Source: an uncultured Saprospiraceae bacterium
Lineage (GTDB): Bacteria; Bacteroidota; Bacteroidia; Chitinophagales; Saprospiraceae
Assembly (NCBI GenBank): GCA_937959275.1
Contig: CALGLU010000022.1
Coordinates: forward strand, 1-64,000
DNA: 64,000 nucleotides
Direction: 5' to 3'
Both the position numbers and the translations under genes were made by a program. Shown piece by piece: positions 19,052 through 27,842 of the stretch. The notes beneath the pieces are model-generated. The model ran no database searches. It saw only the letters and a list, made by a program, of their open reading frames with translations, and was not told where the DNA came from. Position 1 is the first letter of the stretch. Each line of letters begins with the position of its first letter.

Positions 19052-20659
19052 ATGAGTATGAATTTCAATGGTACACCACAACAATTATTCTGGCAGGGTT
19101 CGCCCCGTGACATTGTCTTTGATGATGACTTAATCAAAGAGAAACTTCGACAAACGGATAAGGCCTGTTATGTCCTACAGGATTTCAATGGACGTATCGG
19201 TGTGAGCAATACGGGGACCTTGGTTTCGGAAGGCAGAGGCTTGCAAGTGTTGGCAATGACAGCTCCCATGACGGCGTCGCAGTTGGGCGATCCGACCTTT
19301 TGTAAAGACTATAATCTCAAGTATGCCTATATGACTGGGGCGATGGCGAATGGCATCGCATCAGCTGAATTGGTCGTGGCGATAGGCCAGGCAAATCTGT
19401 TGGGCTCATACGGTGCAGCAGGTCAAGTCCCAGCCAAAATCATTGAGTCACTTGATAAAATACAAGCACAGTTAAGTAATCAGACTTATGCTGTGAATTT
19501 GATTCATTCGCCAGCAGAGGAAGCGCTAGAATCTGCAGCTGTCGATTTATTCTTGAGTAAAGGAGTGACGGTCGTGGAGGCTTCTGCGTTTTTAGCCTTG
19601 ACAGAAAACATTGTATACTATCGTGTGGCGGGTCTGAGTCGTGATGCTGATCAAAACATCGTCATTGGCAATCGAGTCATCGCCAAAGTGTCTCGAAAGG
19701 AAGTCGCACTCCCTTTTATGAATGCAGCCCCAGAAGAATTCGTACAGTCCCTCTTGGCAAAGGGTAAGATCACACCCTTACAAGCGGCGTTAGCCAAGCA
19801 AGTCCCTATGGCAGATGATATTACTGTAGAAGCAGACTCTGGAGGCCATACAGATAATCGACCGCTCGTTGCTTTACTGCCTATACTCATTCAACTCAGA
19901 GACGAGATGCAAAAGCAAAACGCATTTGCAACACCCATCAGAATCGGTGCAGCTGGTGGCATCTCTACACCAGCATCGGCCTTGGCGGCGTTCATGATGG
20001 GCGCAGCGTATGTGGTGACTGGTAGTGTCAACCAAGCTTGTGTGGAAGCGGGTACTTCGGATCACGTGAGGAAGCTTTTGCAAACCGTCGAGTCAACCGA
20101 TGTCATGGCCGCACCAGCCTCTGATATGTTTGAGATGGGTGTTGACTTACAAGTGGTCAAGCGCGGGACTTTATTTGGGCCAAGAGCGAAGAAGCTGTAT
20201 GCCTATTATATGACATACAAATCGATTGACGAGATACCAGCAGCAGAGCGGGAAGCTCTGGAGCAAAAAATATTCAAGCAACCATTAGAAGACGTTTGGC
20301 AATCCTGTATTGCCTTTTTTCAAGAACGGGATCCAGAGCAAATCGAGCGAGCTAAAGATAATCCTCATCGCAAAATGGCATTGATATTTAGATGGTACTT
20401 AGGGCTCTCTTCTAATTGGGCGAATGCCGGTACGCCCGATAGAGTGTTGGACTATCAGATCTGGTGTGGGCCATCTATGGGTGCGTTTAATGATTGGGTA
20501 AAGGGGTCTTACTTAGAGCATTATGAGCAACGTAAAGTGGCTGATGTGGCGCAGCAGATTATGGAAGGGGCAGCTTATTTGTATCGGATTCAGAGTTTGA
20601 AGATGCAGGGGGTTGGGTTTTGTAGAGAGGTTGAGCGTGTGGAGTTGGTAGAAAGGTAA
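19052..20659 (+). CDS. pfaD: PfaD enoyl reductase of the PUFA synthase
   Basis: This stand-alone FMN-dependent, NADPH-using enoyl reductase of the PfaD/nitronate monooxygenase-like TIM-barrel family reduces the trans-enoyl intermediates made by PfaC dehydratases. At 535 residues it is of usual PfaD length. Typical features are the N-terminal QQLFWQGSPRDIVFDDD segment, GAAGGISTPASALAAFMMGA (FMN phosphate region, about residues 306-325), TGSVNQACVEAGTS, and C-terminal RWYLGLSSNWANAGTP and WCGPSMGAFNDWVKGS. Start ATG 19052 is followed by a second ATG two codons later, and either could be used. It is the last gene of the operon, preceded by the heptamer array. Confidence 0.93.
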   Translation: MSMNFNGTPQQLFWQGSPRDIVFDDDLIKEKLRQTDKACYVLQDFNGRIGVSNTGTLVSEGRGLQVLAMTAPMTASQLGDPTFCKDYNLKYAYMTGAMANGIASAELVVAIGQANLLGSYGAAGQVPAKIIESLDKIQAQLSNQTYAVNLIHSPAEEALESAAVDLFLSKGVTVVEASAFLALTENIVYYRVAGLSRDADQNIVIGNRVIAKVSRKEVALPFMNAAPEEFVQSLLAKGKITPLQAALAKQVPMADDITVEADSGGHTDNRPLVALLPILIQLRDEMQKQNAFATPIRIGAAGGISTPASALAAFMMGAAYVVTGSVNQACVEAGTSDHVRKLLQTVESTDVMAAPASDMFEMGVDLQVVKRGTLFGPRAKKLYAYYMTYKSIDEIPAAEREALEQKIFKQPLEDVWQSCIAFFQERDPEQIERAKDNPHRKMALIFRWYLGLSSNWANAGTPDRVLDYQIWCGPSMGAFNDWVKGSYLEHYEQRKVADVAQQIMEGAAYLYRIQSLKMQGVGFCREVERVELVER

Positions 20660-20804
20660 AAATCATGAAATTGTCCAGCCACTGGCTGCACAACTAAATC
20701 GTCCTGATTACATCGCCACTTGGTGCTGCGCAGAATGAATGCGAGCCTTAATGAACTCTAGTAGTTGTATGTAGCTGTTGTCATTCATTTGTCTGAACTA
20801 TGAT

Positions 20805-21224
20805 TTATTTGATTTTCGGATTACCTTGATTTTTTTGTTTGAACGATTTGTTAGACAGTCTCTTGAACTGTAAGCTCTTACTTCCAAAGTTAATGAGTAA
20901 ACCAACCTCAAGATCAAAAGCTTCCAGATAATTGATGGCCTGTGCCAAGTGAACATCACTCATTTCTATAATAGCTTTTAATTCAAGAGCAATAACATCT
21001 TCGATTAAAAAATCTACTCTTCGCGTGCCTAACTGGCGATTTCTATAGAATACAGGCATTTCCATTTCTCGAATAAATGATATACCTGCCTCTTCCATTT
21101 CTATCTCTAAGGCTCTTTGATAAATGACTTCTTGAAAGCCATTCCCTAAAGCCTTATGAACAGTCATAGCAGAACCTATAATCTTAGAAGTCAGATCAGA
21201 ATATTTATACTTTTCATTAATCAT
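20805..21224 (-). CDS. GxxExxY family protein
   Basis: The 139-residue protein belongs to the GxxExxY family (PDDEXK_3-like fold). HKALGNGFQEVIYQRALEIEME fits the naming motif G-x-x-E-x-x-Y (GFQEVIY). RRVDFLIED, then IALELKAI, resembles a PD-(D/E)XK nuclease core. These proteins are widespread in Bacteroidota, and their cellular role is not established. The C-terminal tail is Lys/Asn-rich. It is a single gene on the opposite strand from pfaD, with 145 bases between the two stop ends. Confidence 0.85.
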   Translation of the reverse strand: MINEKYKYSDLTSKIIGSAMTVHKALGNGFQEVIYQRALEIEMEEAGISFIREMEMPVFYRNRQLGTRRVDFLIEDVIALELKAIIEMSDVHLAQAINYLEAFDLEVGLLINFGSKSLQFKRLSNKSFKQKNQGNPKIK

Positions 21225-21685
21225 AGTCTATCATTAAATCATTAAAATCACAGTTCAGACATTTTGCTCACACCTTGACTCTTTTTGTCCGGTCAACAAC
21301 TGCTAAGGTGCTTTTATCTAAAATTATCGATTACAAATACATTTATTTTATAGTAGAAGCATTCAGATGTAGTAAAAATTTACACATTTCAATCTAAATA
21401 TTTGATATAAAGTCAGTTGAAATAAAATAGTAAAATTAGAATTATAATGTTAATCGGGGTGTAAGGTGAGTCCATAACGATTAATTAGATAAATCGTGAG
21501 TTATCTGAAAGGCTCTTTGAGATAATACAATAGGATAAAATCGAATATGCATATATGCAGCTTTGCATACTGATTTTTAGATTTAATCTATACTAGCCAA
21601 TCTTTATTTTAATTGAAGTTTAGATTAGGTATATTCAATCTCTGCCGTTGGTAGTCATTTGAAGACTTGAGGAAAAATTATAGAC
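21225..21685 (+). other. intergenic region, 461 bases, no gene seen
   Basis: This AT-rich stretch lies between the GxxExxY gene and the PHP lipoprotein gene, and its two flanking genes diverge from it. I see only short dyads (CGATT/AATCG near 21478-21496 and GCATATATGC near 21547). It must hold both promoters, but I cannot place them with confidence. Confidence 0.5.
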
Positions 21686-22888
21686 ATGAATCATTCCAGA
21701 TTACTTATAGCCATATCAATCATCGCAATCATTGGCTGCAGCACAGAAAAACAATCGCCTACAAAACAATGGTACAAAGGAAATTTGCATACACATTCGT
21801 ATTGGAGTGACGGCGACGAATTTCCAGAACTAATTATGGACTGGTACAAATCTCATGATTATCAGTTTGTCGCACTGTCGGACCACAACACCTTAGCAGA
21901 AGGTGATAAATGGAAAGTTATCCCGCAAAACTCAATTTTCCAAGATGCATTTGAAAACTATCTACAAACCTATGGCTCAGAGTGGGTGAATTATAAGATT
22001 GATTCATCAGATCATACACAAGTAAAATTGAAGACTTATAAGGAATACAAAGGTAAATTTGAAGAAGCAGAAAAGTTTTTGATAATTCAATCTGAAGAAA
22101 TTACAGATCACTTCGATGGAAAACCCTTGCATATGAATGCAACAAATATTCAAACTAAGATAGACGCTCAAGGTGGTAATAGTGTGGTGGACGTGTTGCA
22201 AAATAATATTGACGCCGTCATCAAACAGCGGGATGAATTAGACATCCCTATGATTGCACATATCAATCATCCTAATTTTGGTTATGCCCTTGAACTAGAG
22301 GATATGATAGCTTTAAAAAATGAACAATTTTTTGAGGTTTACAATGGACATCACATGGTCAATAATTCTGGAGACTCCACCCATATGTCTACCGAAAACA
22401 TGTGGGATTTTATTAATATAGCATACATCGAAAAGAATAAACCGATAATGTATGGGCTTGCTACAGATGACTCCCATCACTACCACACCAAAGGCCGTGA
22501 CTGGAGTAATGCTGGTAGAGGTTGGATCGAAGTGCGGGCTGAATCTCTAAGTCCAAAATCATTAATAGACGCCATGGAAGCTGGCGATTTTTATGCCAGC
22601 ACAGGAGTTGAACTTAAAGAGTTGACAATAGATAATAACAGGATTGCTGTCGAACTCATGCAAGAGGAAGGAATAACGTACAAAATTGATTTCATCGGGT
22701 GCAAGAAAGGAAAGCTTGACCCTGAAGAATTAATGTCTACCAACGGAGATAAGGCAAGCTTTGAATTAACAGATGATCTTCTTTTTGTGAGATGTAAAAT
22801 AACGTCATCAAAATTACAAGAAAACCCTATTGAGAATATTTTGTACGAAGCTGCATGGACACAACCCGTACTTGTGAATATGAAGTAA
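21686..22888 (+). CDS. PHP-domain phosphoesterase-like lipoprotein
   Basis: The 400-residue protein has a lipobox IIGCST (Cys about 18), so it is exported and lipid-anchored. The PHP metal-dependent phosphoesterase signature is present: NLHTHSYWSDG (about 33-43), LSDHNTL (about 69-75), a Glu in QSEEI, AHINHPN (about 191-197) and ATDDSHHY near 265. These residues normally bind two or three metal ions. A C-terminal beta-rich part (about 300-400) may bind substrate. The substrate is not evident. Related exported proteins occur with polysaccharide or phosphoester utilisation genes. A broken oxidoreductase gene follows after 57 bases and may once have been a partner. Confidence 0.8.
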   Translation: MNHSRLLIAISIIAIIGCSTEKQSPTKQWYKGNLHTHSYWSDGDEFPELIMDWYKSHDYQFVALSDHNTLAEGDKWKVIPQNSIFQDAFENYLQTYGSEWVNYKIDSSDHTQVKLKTYKEYKGKFEEAEKFLIIQSEEITDHFDGKPLHMNATNIQTKIDAQGGNSVVDVLQNNIDAVIKQRDELDIPMIAHINHPNFGYALELEDMIALKNEQFFEVYNGHHMVNNSGDSTHMSTENMWDFINIAYIEKNKPIMYGLATDDSHHYHTKGRDWSNAGRGWIEVRAESLSPKSLIDAMEAGDFYASTGVELKELTIDNNRIAVELMQEEGITYKIDFIGCKKGKLDPEELMSTNGDKASFELTDDLLFVRCKITSSKLQENPIENILYEAAWTQPVLVNMK

Positions 22889-22945
22889 ATTTATCATGTC
22901 GTAAAAAAAGATCAATAGAGTTTCTAAATGCCTAAAAAATCCTAA

Positions 22946-23212
22946 ATGTAAAAATTAAAAAGAAGAAGCGCCATTAAATCATTTGGAGCTTTGTCATTGG
23001 GTATGGCTACACCATCATTGTCAAAAGCAGAGCGATTAGCAGAACCTTATAAAATAAAAAGCAACAGTATCACAACTGATGTATTGATAGTTGGAGGTGG
23101 CACGGCTGGGACTATTGCCGCTATACAGGCTGGAAGGGCAGGTGCAAAAACTGTTCTTATAGAGTGTGGTAGCCAGTTAGGCATAACCTATTTGATGTGC
23201 CCTAAGGTTTAA
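22946..23212 (+). pseudogene. remnant of a Tat-exported FAD-dependent oxidoreductase
   Basis: The frame begins ATG at 22946 followed at once by TAA. After that it reads a twin-arginine signal (KLKRRSAIKSFGALSLGMA), then TTDVLIVGGGTAGTIAAIQAGRAGAKTVLIE spanning a Rossmann FAD-binding motif (GGGTAG at about residue 52), and stops at 23212 after LGITYLMCPKV. Full-length members of this family have several hundred residues. The stop at codon 2 and the loss of everything after the first glycine-rich motif make this a decayed gene. A TTG at 22991 would give 73 residues without the Tat arginines. Confidence 0.75.
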
Positions 23213-23234
23213 AGGCGTTAGAAATGGCGATTTA

Positions 23235-23480
23235 TTAATGCTTTGTGTCTTTGATTTTCCGAGGATCATTTCCTGGCTTGACAGTATCAGAGTCACGGAT
23301 TTCATTGTTGTCTTTTCTATGAATTCTTACTTCGCCCCCACCTGATTCAGAACAAAAATACTTTGCTAAAGCCTCTGCTTCTTTTTGTGTTGCTCTACGT
23401 CCCGAAGCATTAGATCCCCCCGCTTTCTTAACTTTCCAATTTTTAGAAGATCGATCATAAGTTACATGATAATTTGCCAT
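23235..23480 (-). CDS. DUF2188-like small protein
   Basis: The 81-residue protein has the pattern of DUF2188: a strand NYHVTYDRSSKNWKVKKAGGSNAS, then RRATQKEAEALAKYFC and EVRIHRKDNNEIRDSDT. It is basic and soluble. Family members often sit near restriction or toxin-antitoxin loci, and their function is not known. It diverges from the Xre gene, and their shared 97-base region carries TGTTA/TAACA boxes. Confidence 0.75.
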   Translation of the reverse strand: MANYHVTYDRSSKNWKVKKAGGSNASGRRATQKEAEALAKYFCSESGGGEVRIHRKDNNEIRDSDTVKPGNDPRKIKDTKH

Positions 23481-23510
23481 ATGTTATTTAAAATTTAATG
23501 TTCAATGCCA

Positions 23511-23566
23511 TAACAACTAATGTTACATAATATTAGTTTCAATAATAAAATGTTATTTTTGTAACA
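23511..23566. promoter_or_regulatory. paired TGTTA/TAACA operator boxes and Xre promoter
   Basis: There are two inverted pairs: TAACA 23511-23515 with TGTTA 23521-23525, and TGTTA 23551-23555 with TAACA 23562-23566. The second overlaps TATTTTTG (23553-23560), which fits the Bacteroidota -7 box TAnnTTTG, 18 bases before the Xre start. The arrangement suggests autorepression by the Xre protein and possible co-control of the divergent DUF2188 gene. Confidence 0.5.
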
Positions 23567-23577
23567 AACTCAACATC

Positions 23578-23916
23578 ATGCCTAATCCTATTGTCGCTAA
23601 CAATCTAAGAAAATATCGAGAGATGCTCGGACTCACACAGAATGCATTAGCAGATTACCTTAAAATCAACAGAGTAGAAATCAATTATTATGAGAATGGA
23701 AAACGAGACATTCCAGTACAAATTCTTGAATCATTCAGCAATCTTATAGGTATAAAAGCATCAGAATTACTTGAGGATAAGGTTGAAAACACAAGTGTTA
23801 ATCTAAGTTTTGCTTTTCGCGCAGACGACTTGAATAAATCAGATCTTGAAAGTATTGCTTCATTCAAGCGAATCGTCAAGAATTATTTAAAACTACAACG
23901 ACTAATGAATGAATAA
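23578..23916 (+). CDS. Xre-family helix-turn-helix regulator
   Basis: The 112-residue DNA-binding protein has a typical HTH_3 domain at residues 5-60 (NNLRKYREMLGLTQNALADYLKINRVEINYYENGKRDI, given here as its course from about residue 7 to 44). The C-terminal half is helical. It overlaps the following metallopeptidase gene by 8 bases, and both belong to an Xre/ImmA cassette like those of phage repressors and toxin-antitoxin modules. It probably represses its own promoter through the upstream TGTTA/TAACA boxes. Confidence 0.85.
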   Translation: MPNPIVANNLRKYREMLGLTQNALADYLKINRVEINYYENGKRDIPVQILESFSNLIGIKASELLEDKVENTSVNLSFAFRADDLNKSDLESIASFKRIVKNYLKLQRLMNE

Positions 23917-24664
23917 GCTCATATTGGAAAAGAAGGCATCTTTATTCAGAACGCAATGGGGACTGAATGATAAAGAACCTATAAGATTTAGTAGTTTATT
24001 ATCACAATTGAATGTGATAACGGTGTTCAAACCTTTAAGTAGCCCTTTTGCAGGAATGGCTGTAAAGGTAGCTAAAAATGAGGGTGGCTGTCATCGTTTC
24101 ATGATGGTCAATTCGGATCATTCATTAGGCAAGCAGCATTTTACGATATGTCATGAGCTATATCACTTATATATTCAAGAGAAATTTGAATATCAGCGAT
24201 GCCAAACTGGAGTGTTTGATAAATCGAAAGATACTCAAGAATATTATGCAGATGTATTTGCAGCATACCTACTCATGCCAGAAACAGGTATTAAGTCAAT
24301 GATTCCTGATCAAGAGTTAGTGAAGAATAAGATAAGTATTCAGACTGTCCTAAAACTAGAACATTACTTTAGTTGTTCTCGCATAGCCATGCTCTATCGG
24401 CTTAAAGAGCTTCAGATAATAGATAATTCACTCCTAGAAATACATAAGCAAAAACCCATGAGTTCAGCAGTGAGAAATGGATATCCTATCAATCTCTATA
24501 AAGAAGGTAACTCCGATAAAGTTATTGGAGACTATGGAAGTATAGCCAATCGATTATTTGAAAAGGAAAAAATCTCCGAATCGCATTATATTTCTTTGCT
24601 GCATGACTTAGGGATGAACTCACAAGAGGTGGAAGTATTATTCAGCGGTAATCTAAACGAATGA
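23909..24664 (+). CDS. ImmA/IrrE-family metallopeptidase
   Basis: The 251-residue protein has the zinc protease motif HELYH at residues 82-86 (ICHELYHLYI) and a downstream YYADVFAAYLLMP segment that supplies the third ligand in this family. ImmA/IrrE proteases (COG2856) cleave a partner Xre repressor. The partner here is the gene overlapping upstream by 8 bases. The stop overlaps the start of the following PIN frame (ATGA, 24661-24664), so three genes were once coupled. Confidence 0.88.
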   Translation: MNKLILEKKASLFRTQWGLNDKEPIRFSSLLSQLNVITVFKPLSSPFAGMAVKVAKNEGGCHRFMMVNSDHSLGKQHFTICHELYHLYIQEKFEYQRCQTGVFDKSKDTQEYYADVFAAYLLMPETGIKSMIPDQELVKNKISIQTVLKLEHYFSCSRIAMLYRLKELQIIDNSLLEIHKQKPMSSAVRNGYPINLYKEGNSDKVIGDYGSIANRLFEKEKISESHYISLLHDLGMNSQEVEVLFSGNLNE

Positions 24665-25152
24665 TATTAGTGGACTGTGATGTGCTTTCCCACTTTATCA
24701 AGGGAGATCAGTTAATGTTACTACCAAAGATATTTCAAGAACCAATGAAGGTATTAGAATAAGTAGAGGCAGAACTGAGAAGATATTCAAGTAGAGCTGT
24801 AAATATTGAAAATTTCTTCCAATCATATCCAGATATTCAAATGAGCTTCCCACACGCAAACATGGATATCACTAAAGAGTACTTTACTCTAATTCAAAAG
24901 ATGGGGAAAGGGGAAAGTGCCTGCCTGGCTGTAGCAAGATTTTCACAAGATATTGTCGCGAGCAGTAATATAAAAGACATCAAAACTTACTGTCAGAAGT
25001 ATCAAATTAGATATTTGACGACTATGGATTTCTTATGTGAAGCGATGAAAGCAGGTCAGCTATCTAAAGATGAATGTGATCTTTTCATATCAAAGGTTAT
25101 TGCTGCGGGTAGTAGGCTTCCTGTCAGTGAAATGGATTTGTATTCATGCTAA
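24661..25152 (+). pseudogene. PIN-domain-like gene with in-frame stop at codon 34
   Basis: The frame starts at 24661 with MILVDCDVLSHFIKGD, a PIN-like N-terminus with the first acidic residues. TAA follows at 24760-24762, then the same frame continues without further interruption to 25152. The rest (GKGESACLAVAR with a central acidic residue, then YLTTMDFLCEAM with a late Asp) fits the PIN RNase fold. A later ATG at 24841 could give only the C-terminal 103 residues, lacking the first catalytic acid. In Xre-COG2856-PIN modules this protein would be the toxin-like nuclease. Inactivation by one substitution, for example from GAA or CAA, is the simplest reading. Confidence 0.75.
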
Positions 25153-25155
25153 AAA

Positions 25156-25383
25156 TCAGACCTCAATATAGAGTTGACGCTTTACCATTCTCCGGCCAAG
25201 ATTTTCAATCTTATGCCTGTCTTCTGGTTCATCCTGGACAGAGAAGTCATAGATATATAAATCATCAAAATTACATAGGATAACATGCTGAGGCTGATTA
25301 GGTCTGAGATTCCACCCGTAATTAAAGACTTGAGAACGATAACTTTCGAGCTTAATTCCTCGCTTTTTTATCTTAATTACCAC
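25156..25383 (-). pseudogene. fragment of an MmeI-like type IIL restriction-modification protein
   Basis: The 75 codons contain GIKLESYRSQVFNYGWNLRP, then QHVILCNFDDLYIYDF. This matches the N-terminal region of large class I SAM-dependent DNA methyltransferases of the MmeI/type IIL group, which have many hundreds of residues. Nothing of the methylase motifs is present. It begins with GTG only and ends 3 bases from the PIN frame. It is a remnant in a decaying defence or mobile region. The family call rests on recognition of this short segment. Confidence 0.5.
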
Positions 25384-25658
25384 CTTGTCTGACTCTTTTC
25401 ATATTGTCAATCTCATATTTTAATTTTATAGCAGTACAGGAATTTTACGGCCCTACAGACAAGAATTCAAGCAACAAGCAGTTCAAAATCACAATAAGTA
25501 TACAAGGTAACTGGCGCCTTAATACGGAGTCTACAGCTACGTCGGACGGGGTATCATGGTTACCATGCTGACATTTGACATTCAAATTCGATAAGATTAG
25601 AACTAATATCGATAAGTTTTCTACTTTCATTTAAATGTTGTTACACTAAATTGGTGAA

Positions 25659-27290
25659 TTGACTACTAAGGACTCAAATATCATCCTGCTAATAGCAACC
25701 CTTGTCATACTTATACTAAGTGTTGACTCGCTTCTCTCATTTGCTACCATCCATAGTTTAATGATGGAAGATTGCAGCAATGCCTTAGATGACGATGATG
25801 ATGGTCTGATTGATCTCAATGATCCCGATTGCATTTGTGAAATATTGAGTCCCGAATCACTTATCCCCAACCCATCATTCGAGGAATCAACCTGTTGTCC
25901 TGTACAACGGAGTATGCTCAACTGTGCAGTTGGTTGGGTGCAAGCTTCAGAGCCGACTACAGACCTCATTCATCCCTGTGGATGGACGGGATGGAATGGT
26001 CATTTTCCACCAACTCCTTTTCCTGATGGTGAAGCAATTATGGGCTTTGCGAATGGTCGTGTAGGCGGAGGATTTGCAGAGTATAATTGGAAGGAGTATG
26101 CCGGCGCTTGCTTAACGGGTCCGCTAAAGGCCAATACTGAATATCGGTTTGAATTTTACATTGGCTTTACAAATGAAACACTTTCACCAACACTTGATAT
26201 TACTTTTTTTGGGACGACCGATTGTGATAACATTCCCTTTGGGTCTGGAAATCCAGACTTGGGGTGCCCTACGAATGGGCCCAATTGGAAAGAATTAGGC
26301 GCACAAAACGTAGGTGGTGGCGGCGGTTCCGCGTGGGTCAAAACAGAGATAACGATTACCCCAGAGGAAGATATTCAAGCGATTGCTATCGGACCTCCAT
26401 GCGAGTCGTCTGATGCGAATACAACGAATTATTACTTTTTTGATAATTTGGTTTTAGCAGATTTACGTTCTTTTGAGTTTCAAATTTCAGAAGTAAATCA
26501 TCCTTGTGCTACCGACTTTACATTGAGCGTACCTCAAGAAGAAAACATATCTTATCAATGGTATAAAAATGGCATCGCTCTAATCGGCGAAACCGCCTCC
26601 CTGCTTTCTCAAATCTACGGAGAAGGTGAGTATCAAGTAAGAACAATAAGTGATGGGTCCTGCCTACTGACTGAAGCCTATGTTTATCGTATTCCAATAA
26701 TCGAAACGATGACAAGCATAAGACTATGTCATGATGAGCTTTTACAATTTGGACCAACCACGATTTCAGCATCTGGAAAATATATAGAGACGCTTAAGAA
26801 CAGCAACAACTGCGATAGTATCGTAGACCTTACGGTTACAGTCCTACCTGAATTAATGGATACTGTTGTCGCAAAAATATTTGAAGGGGAAACGTTTGAA
26901 GGTGTCGATCAAAATAAATTCGATGCTGCTGGCACTTACGATGTCAGCCTCATGAATGATATCGGATGCGATAGTCTCGTGCATCTACAATTAGAGTATT
27001 ATCATGTCTACATCCCTAACATCTTTACACCTAATGGAGATGAAAGGAATGATCAGTTTATAATATTAGGAGGCCCCGACCTTTCTAAGATCAAAACGCT
27101 TGACATCTATGACAGATGGGGTCAACAAGTATACAGCGGCACTTACGAACTCCTCAATAACAGCAGTGGCTGGGATGGTAAACTCCATGGTACAGTGGTG
27201 GAGCAAGGAATCTACTCTTACATCACGACTTTAGAAATGGATGATGGTAATAGTAGAACCTTAGTTGGTTCTGTGCTTGTCAAGAGGTAA
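25659..27290 (+). CDS. T9SS-exported protein with gliding-motility-associated C-terminal domain
   Basis: The 543-residue protein starts with a hydrophobic signal segment (NIILLIATLVILILSV). DDDDDGLIDLNDPDC at about residues 42-56 is a MopE-like calcium-binding stretch common in Saprospiraceae. A Cys-rich carbohydrate-binding-like region covers about 60-270, followed by PKD/Ig-like repeats. The C-terminus (about 450-543) is a CHU_C/gliding-motility sorting domain: IPNIFTPNGDERNDQF, then IYDRWGQQVY, GWDGK and a basic end. That domain directs type IX secretion and surface attachment. No ATG lies before the hydrophobic segment, so the TTG at 25659 is the likely start. The function of the secreted part is unknown. 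Confidence 0.82.
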   Translation: MTTKDSNIILLIATLVILILSVDSLLSFATIHSLMMEDCSNALDDDDDGLIDLNDPDCICEILSPESLIPNPSFEESTCCPVQRSMLNCAVGWVQASEPTTDLIHPCGWTGWNGHFPPTPFPDGEAIMGFANGRVGGGFAEYNWKEYAGACLTGPLKANTEYRFEFYIGFTNETLSPTLDITFFGTTDCDNIPFGSGNPDLGCPTNGPNWKELGAQNVGGGGGSAWVKTEITITPEEDIQAIAIGPPCESSDANTTNYYFFDNLVLADLRSFEFQISEVNHPCATDFTLSVPQEENISYQWYKNGIALIGETASLLSQIYGEGEYQVRTISDGSCLLTEAYVYRIPIIETMTSIRLCHDELLQFGPTTISASGKYIETLKNSNNCDSIVDLTVTVLPELMDTVVAKIFEGETFEGVDQNKFDAAGTYDVSLMNDIGCDSLVHLQLEYYHVYIPNIFTPNGDERNDQFIILGGPDLSKIKTLDIYDRWGQQVYSGTYELLNNSSGWDGKLHGTVVEQGIYSYITTLEMDDGNSRTLVGSVLVKR

Positions 27291-27510
27291 TACACCGTTC
27301 ATTTATTAAAACATTAAATGGTTTCCTGGCTGTATCTGCCGTTTCATAAAAGAATTAGTAAGTTACGTGAAAAAAGCGCGAATGGTGTGTAAAAGATATT
27401 ACACTTTTTTGAGAAATTAAATATGAGCCGTCATTCCAAACCCACATGTCCAACAGGCAAGATCGATTCGATTTATTATAAAATTAACTAGTTTTAAAAT
27501 AATCTTTAAC

Positions 27511-27538
27511 GTTACTTTTGTCTTAACACAAAAGTAAC
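27511..27538 (+). repeat. inverted repeat GTTACTTTTGT / ACAAAAGTAAC
   Basis: Perfect 11-bp arms at 27511-27521 and 27528-27538 flank a six-base loop CTTAAC and are followed by CAAAAAA. A related copy in the opposite orientation lies at 31728-31753. The element could act as a terminator for the T9SS gene, but it lies about 220 bases past its stop. Confidence 0.8.
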
Positions 27539-27700
27539 CAAAAAAGCCTGCCCGACCACTGGCGGGTCAAGACTTGATTGTTTTCTTAACGCTCCAATCG
27601 CTTCTTTTCCCTAAACTGAAAAAATTCGCGACTGGATGAAATATTTAATATGGCATTTAATGGTGCAAGAAACTTTATGTTTTTATTTGAATTCTATTTC

Positions 27701-27768
27701 GCTCAGACAGTTTTCAGTTTTTACGAGAAAAGAATCGCTTTCCGCTAAAAACAATAAGGTCGGAAGGT
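27701..27768 (+). repeat. dispersed repeat, copy A
   Basis: It shares GCTCA-ACAGTTTTCAGTTTTT and AATAAGGTCGGAAGGT with copy B at 31611-31679, in the same order and spacing. Copy C near 31828-31880 shares the right half. The middle parts have diverged. Confidence 0.75.
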
Positions 27769-27842
27769 ACTCATCAACAGTCCCTATTAAAACTAGATTT
27801 TAAACTAAGTATATTACTATTTATTTCCAAAAAAATGAAAAA

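Larger units (their letters stand above)
27291..27842 (+). other. intergenic region, 552 bases, holding dispersed repeats
   Basis: No coding frame is convincing. The region contains a strong inverted repeat (27511-27538) followed by AACCAAAAAA, a text I know as a recurrent Bacteroidota intergenic element. Copy A of a second repeat lies at 27701-27768, 74 bases before the DUF1080 gene. Confidence 0.6.

Noticed and set aside
18853-19137. Minus-strand open frame rich in LHTSYF/LHPSPF repeats
   Set aside because: It is produced by the heptamer array read in reverse and runs into pfaD; no start context or family.
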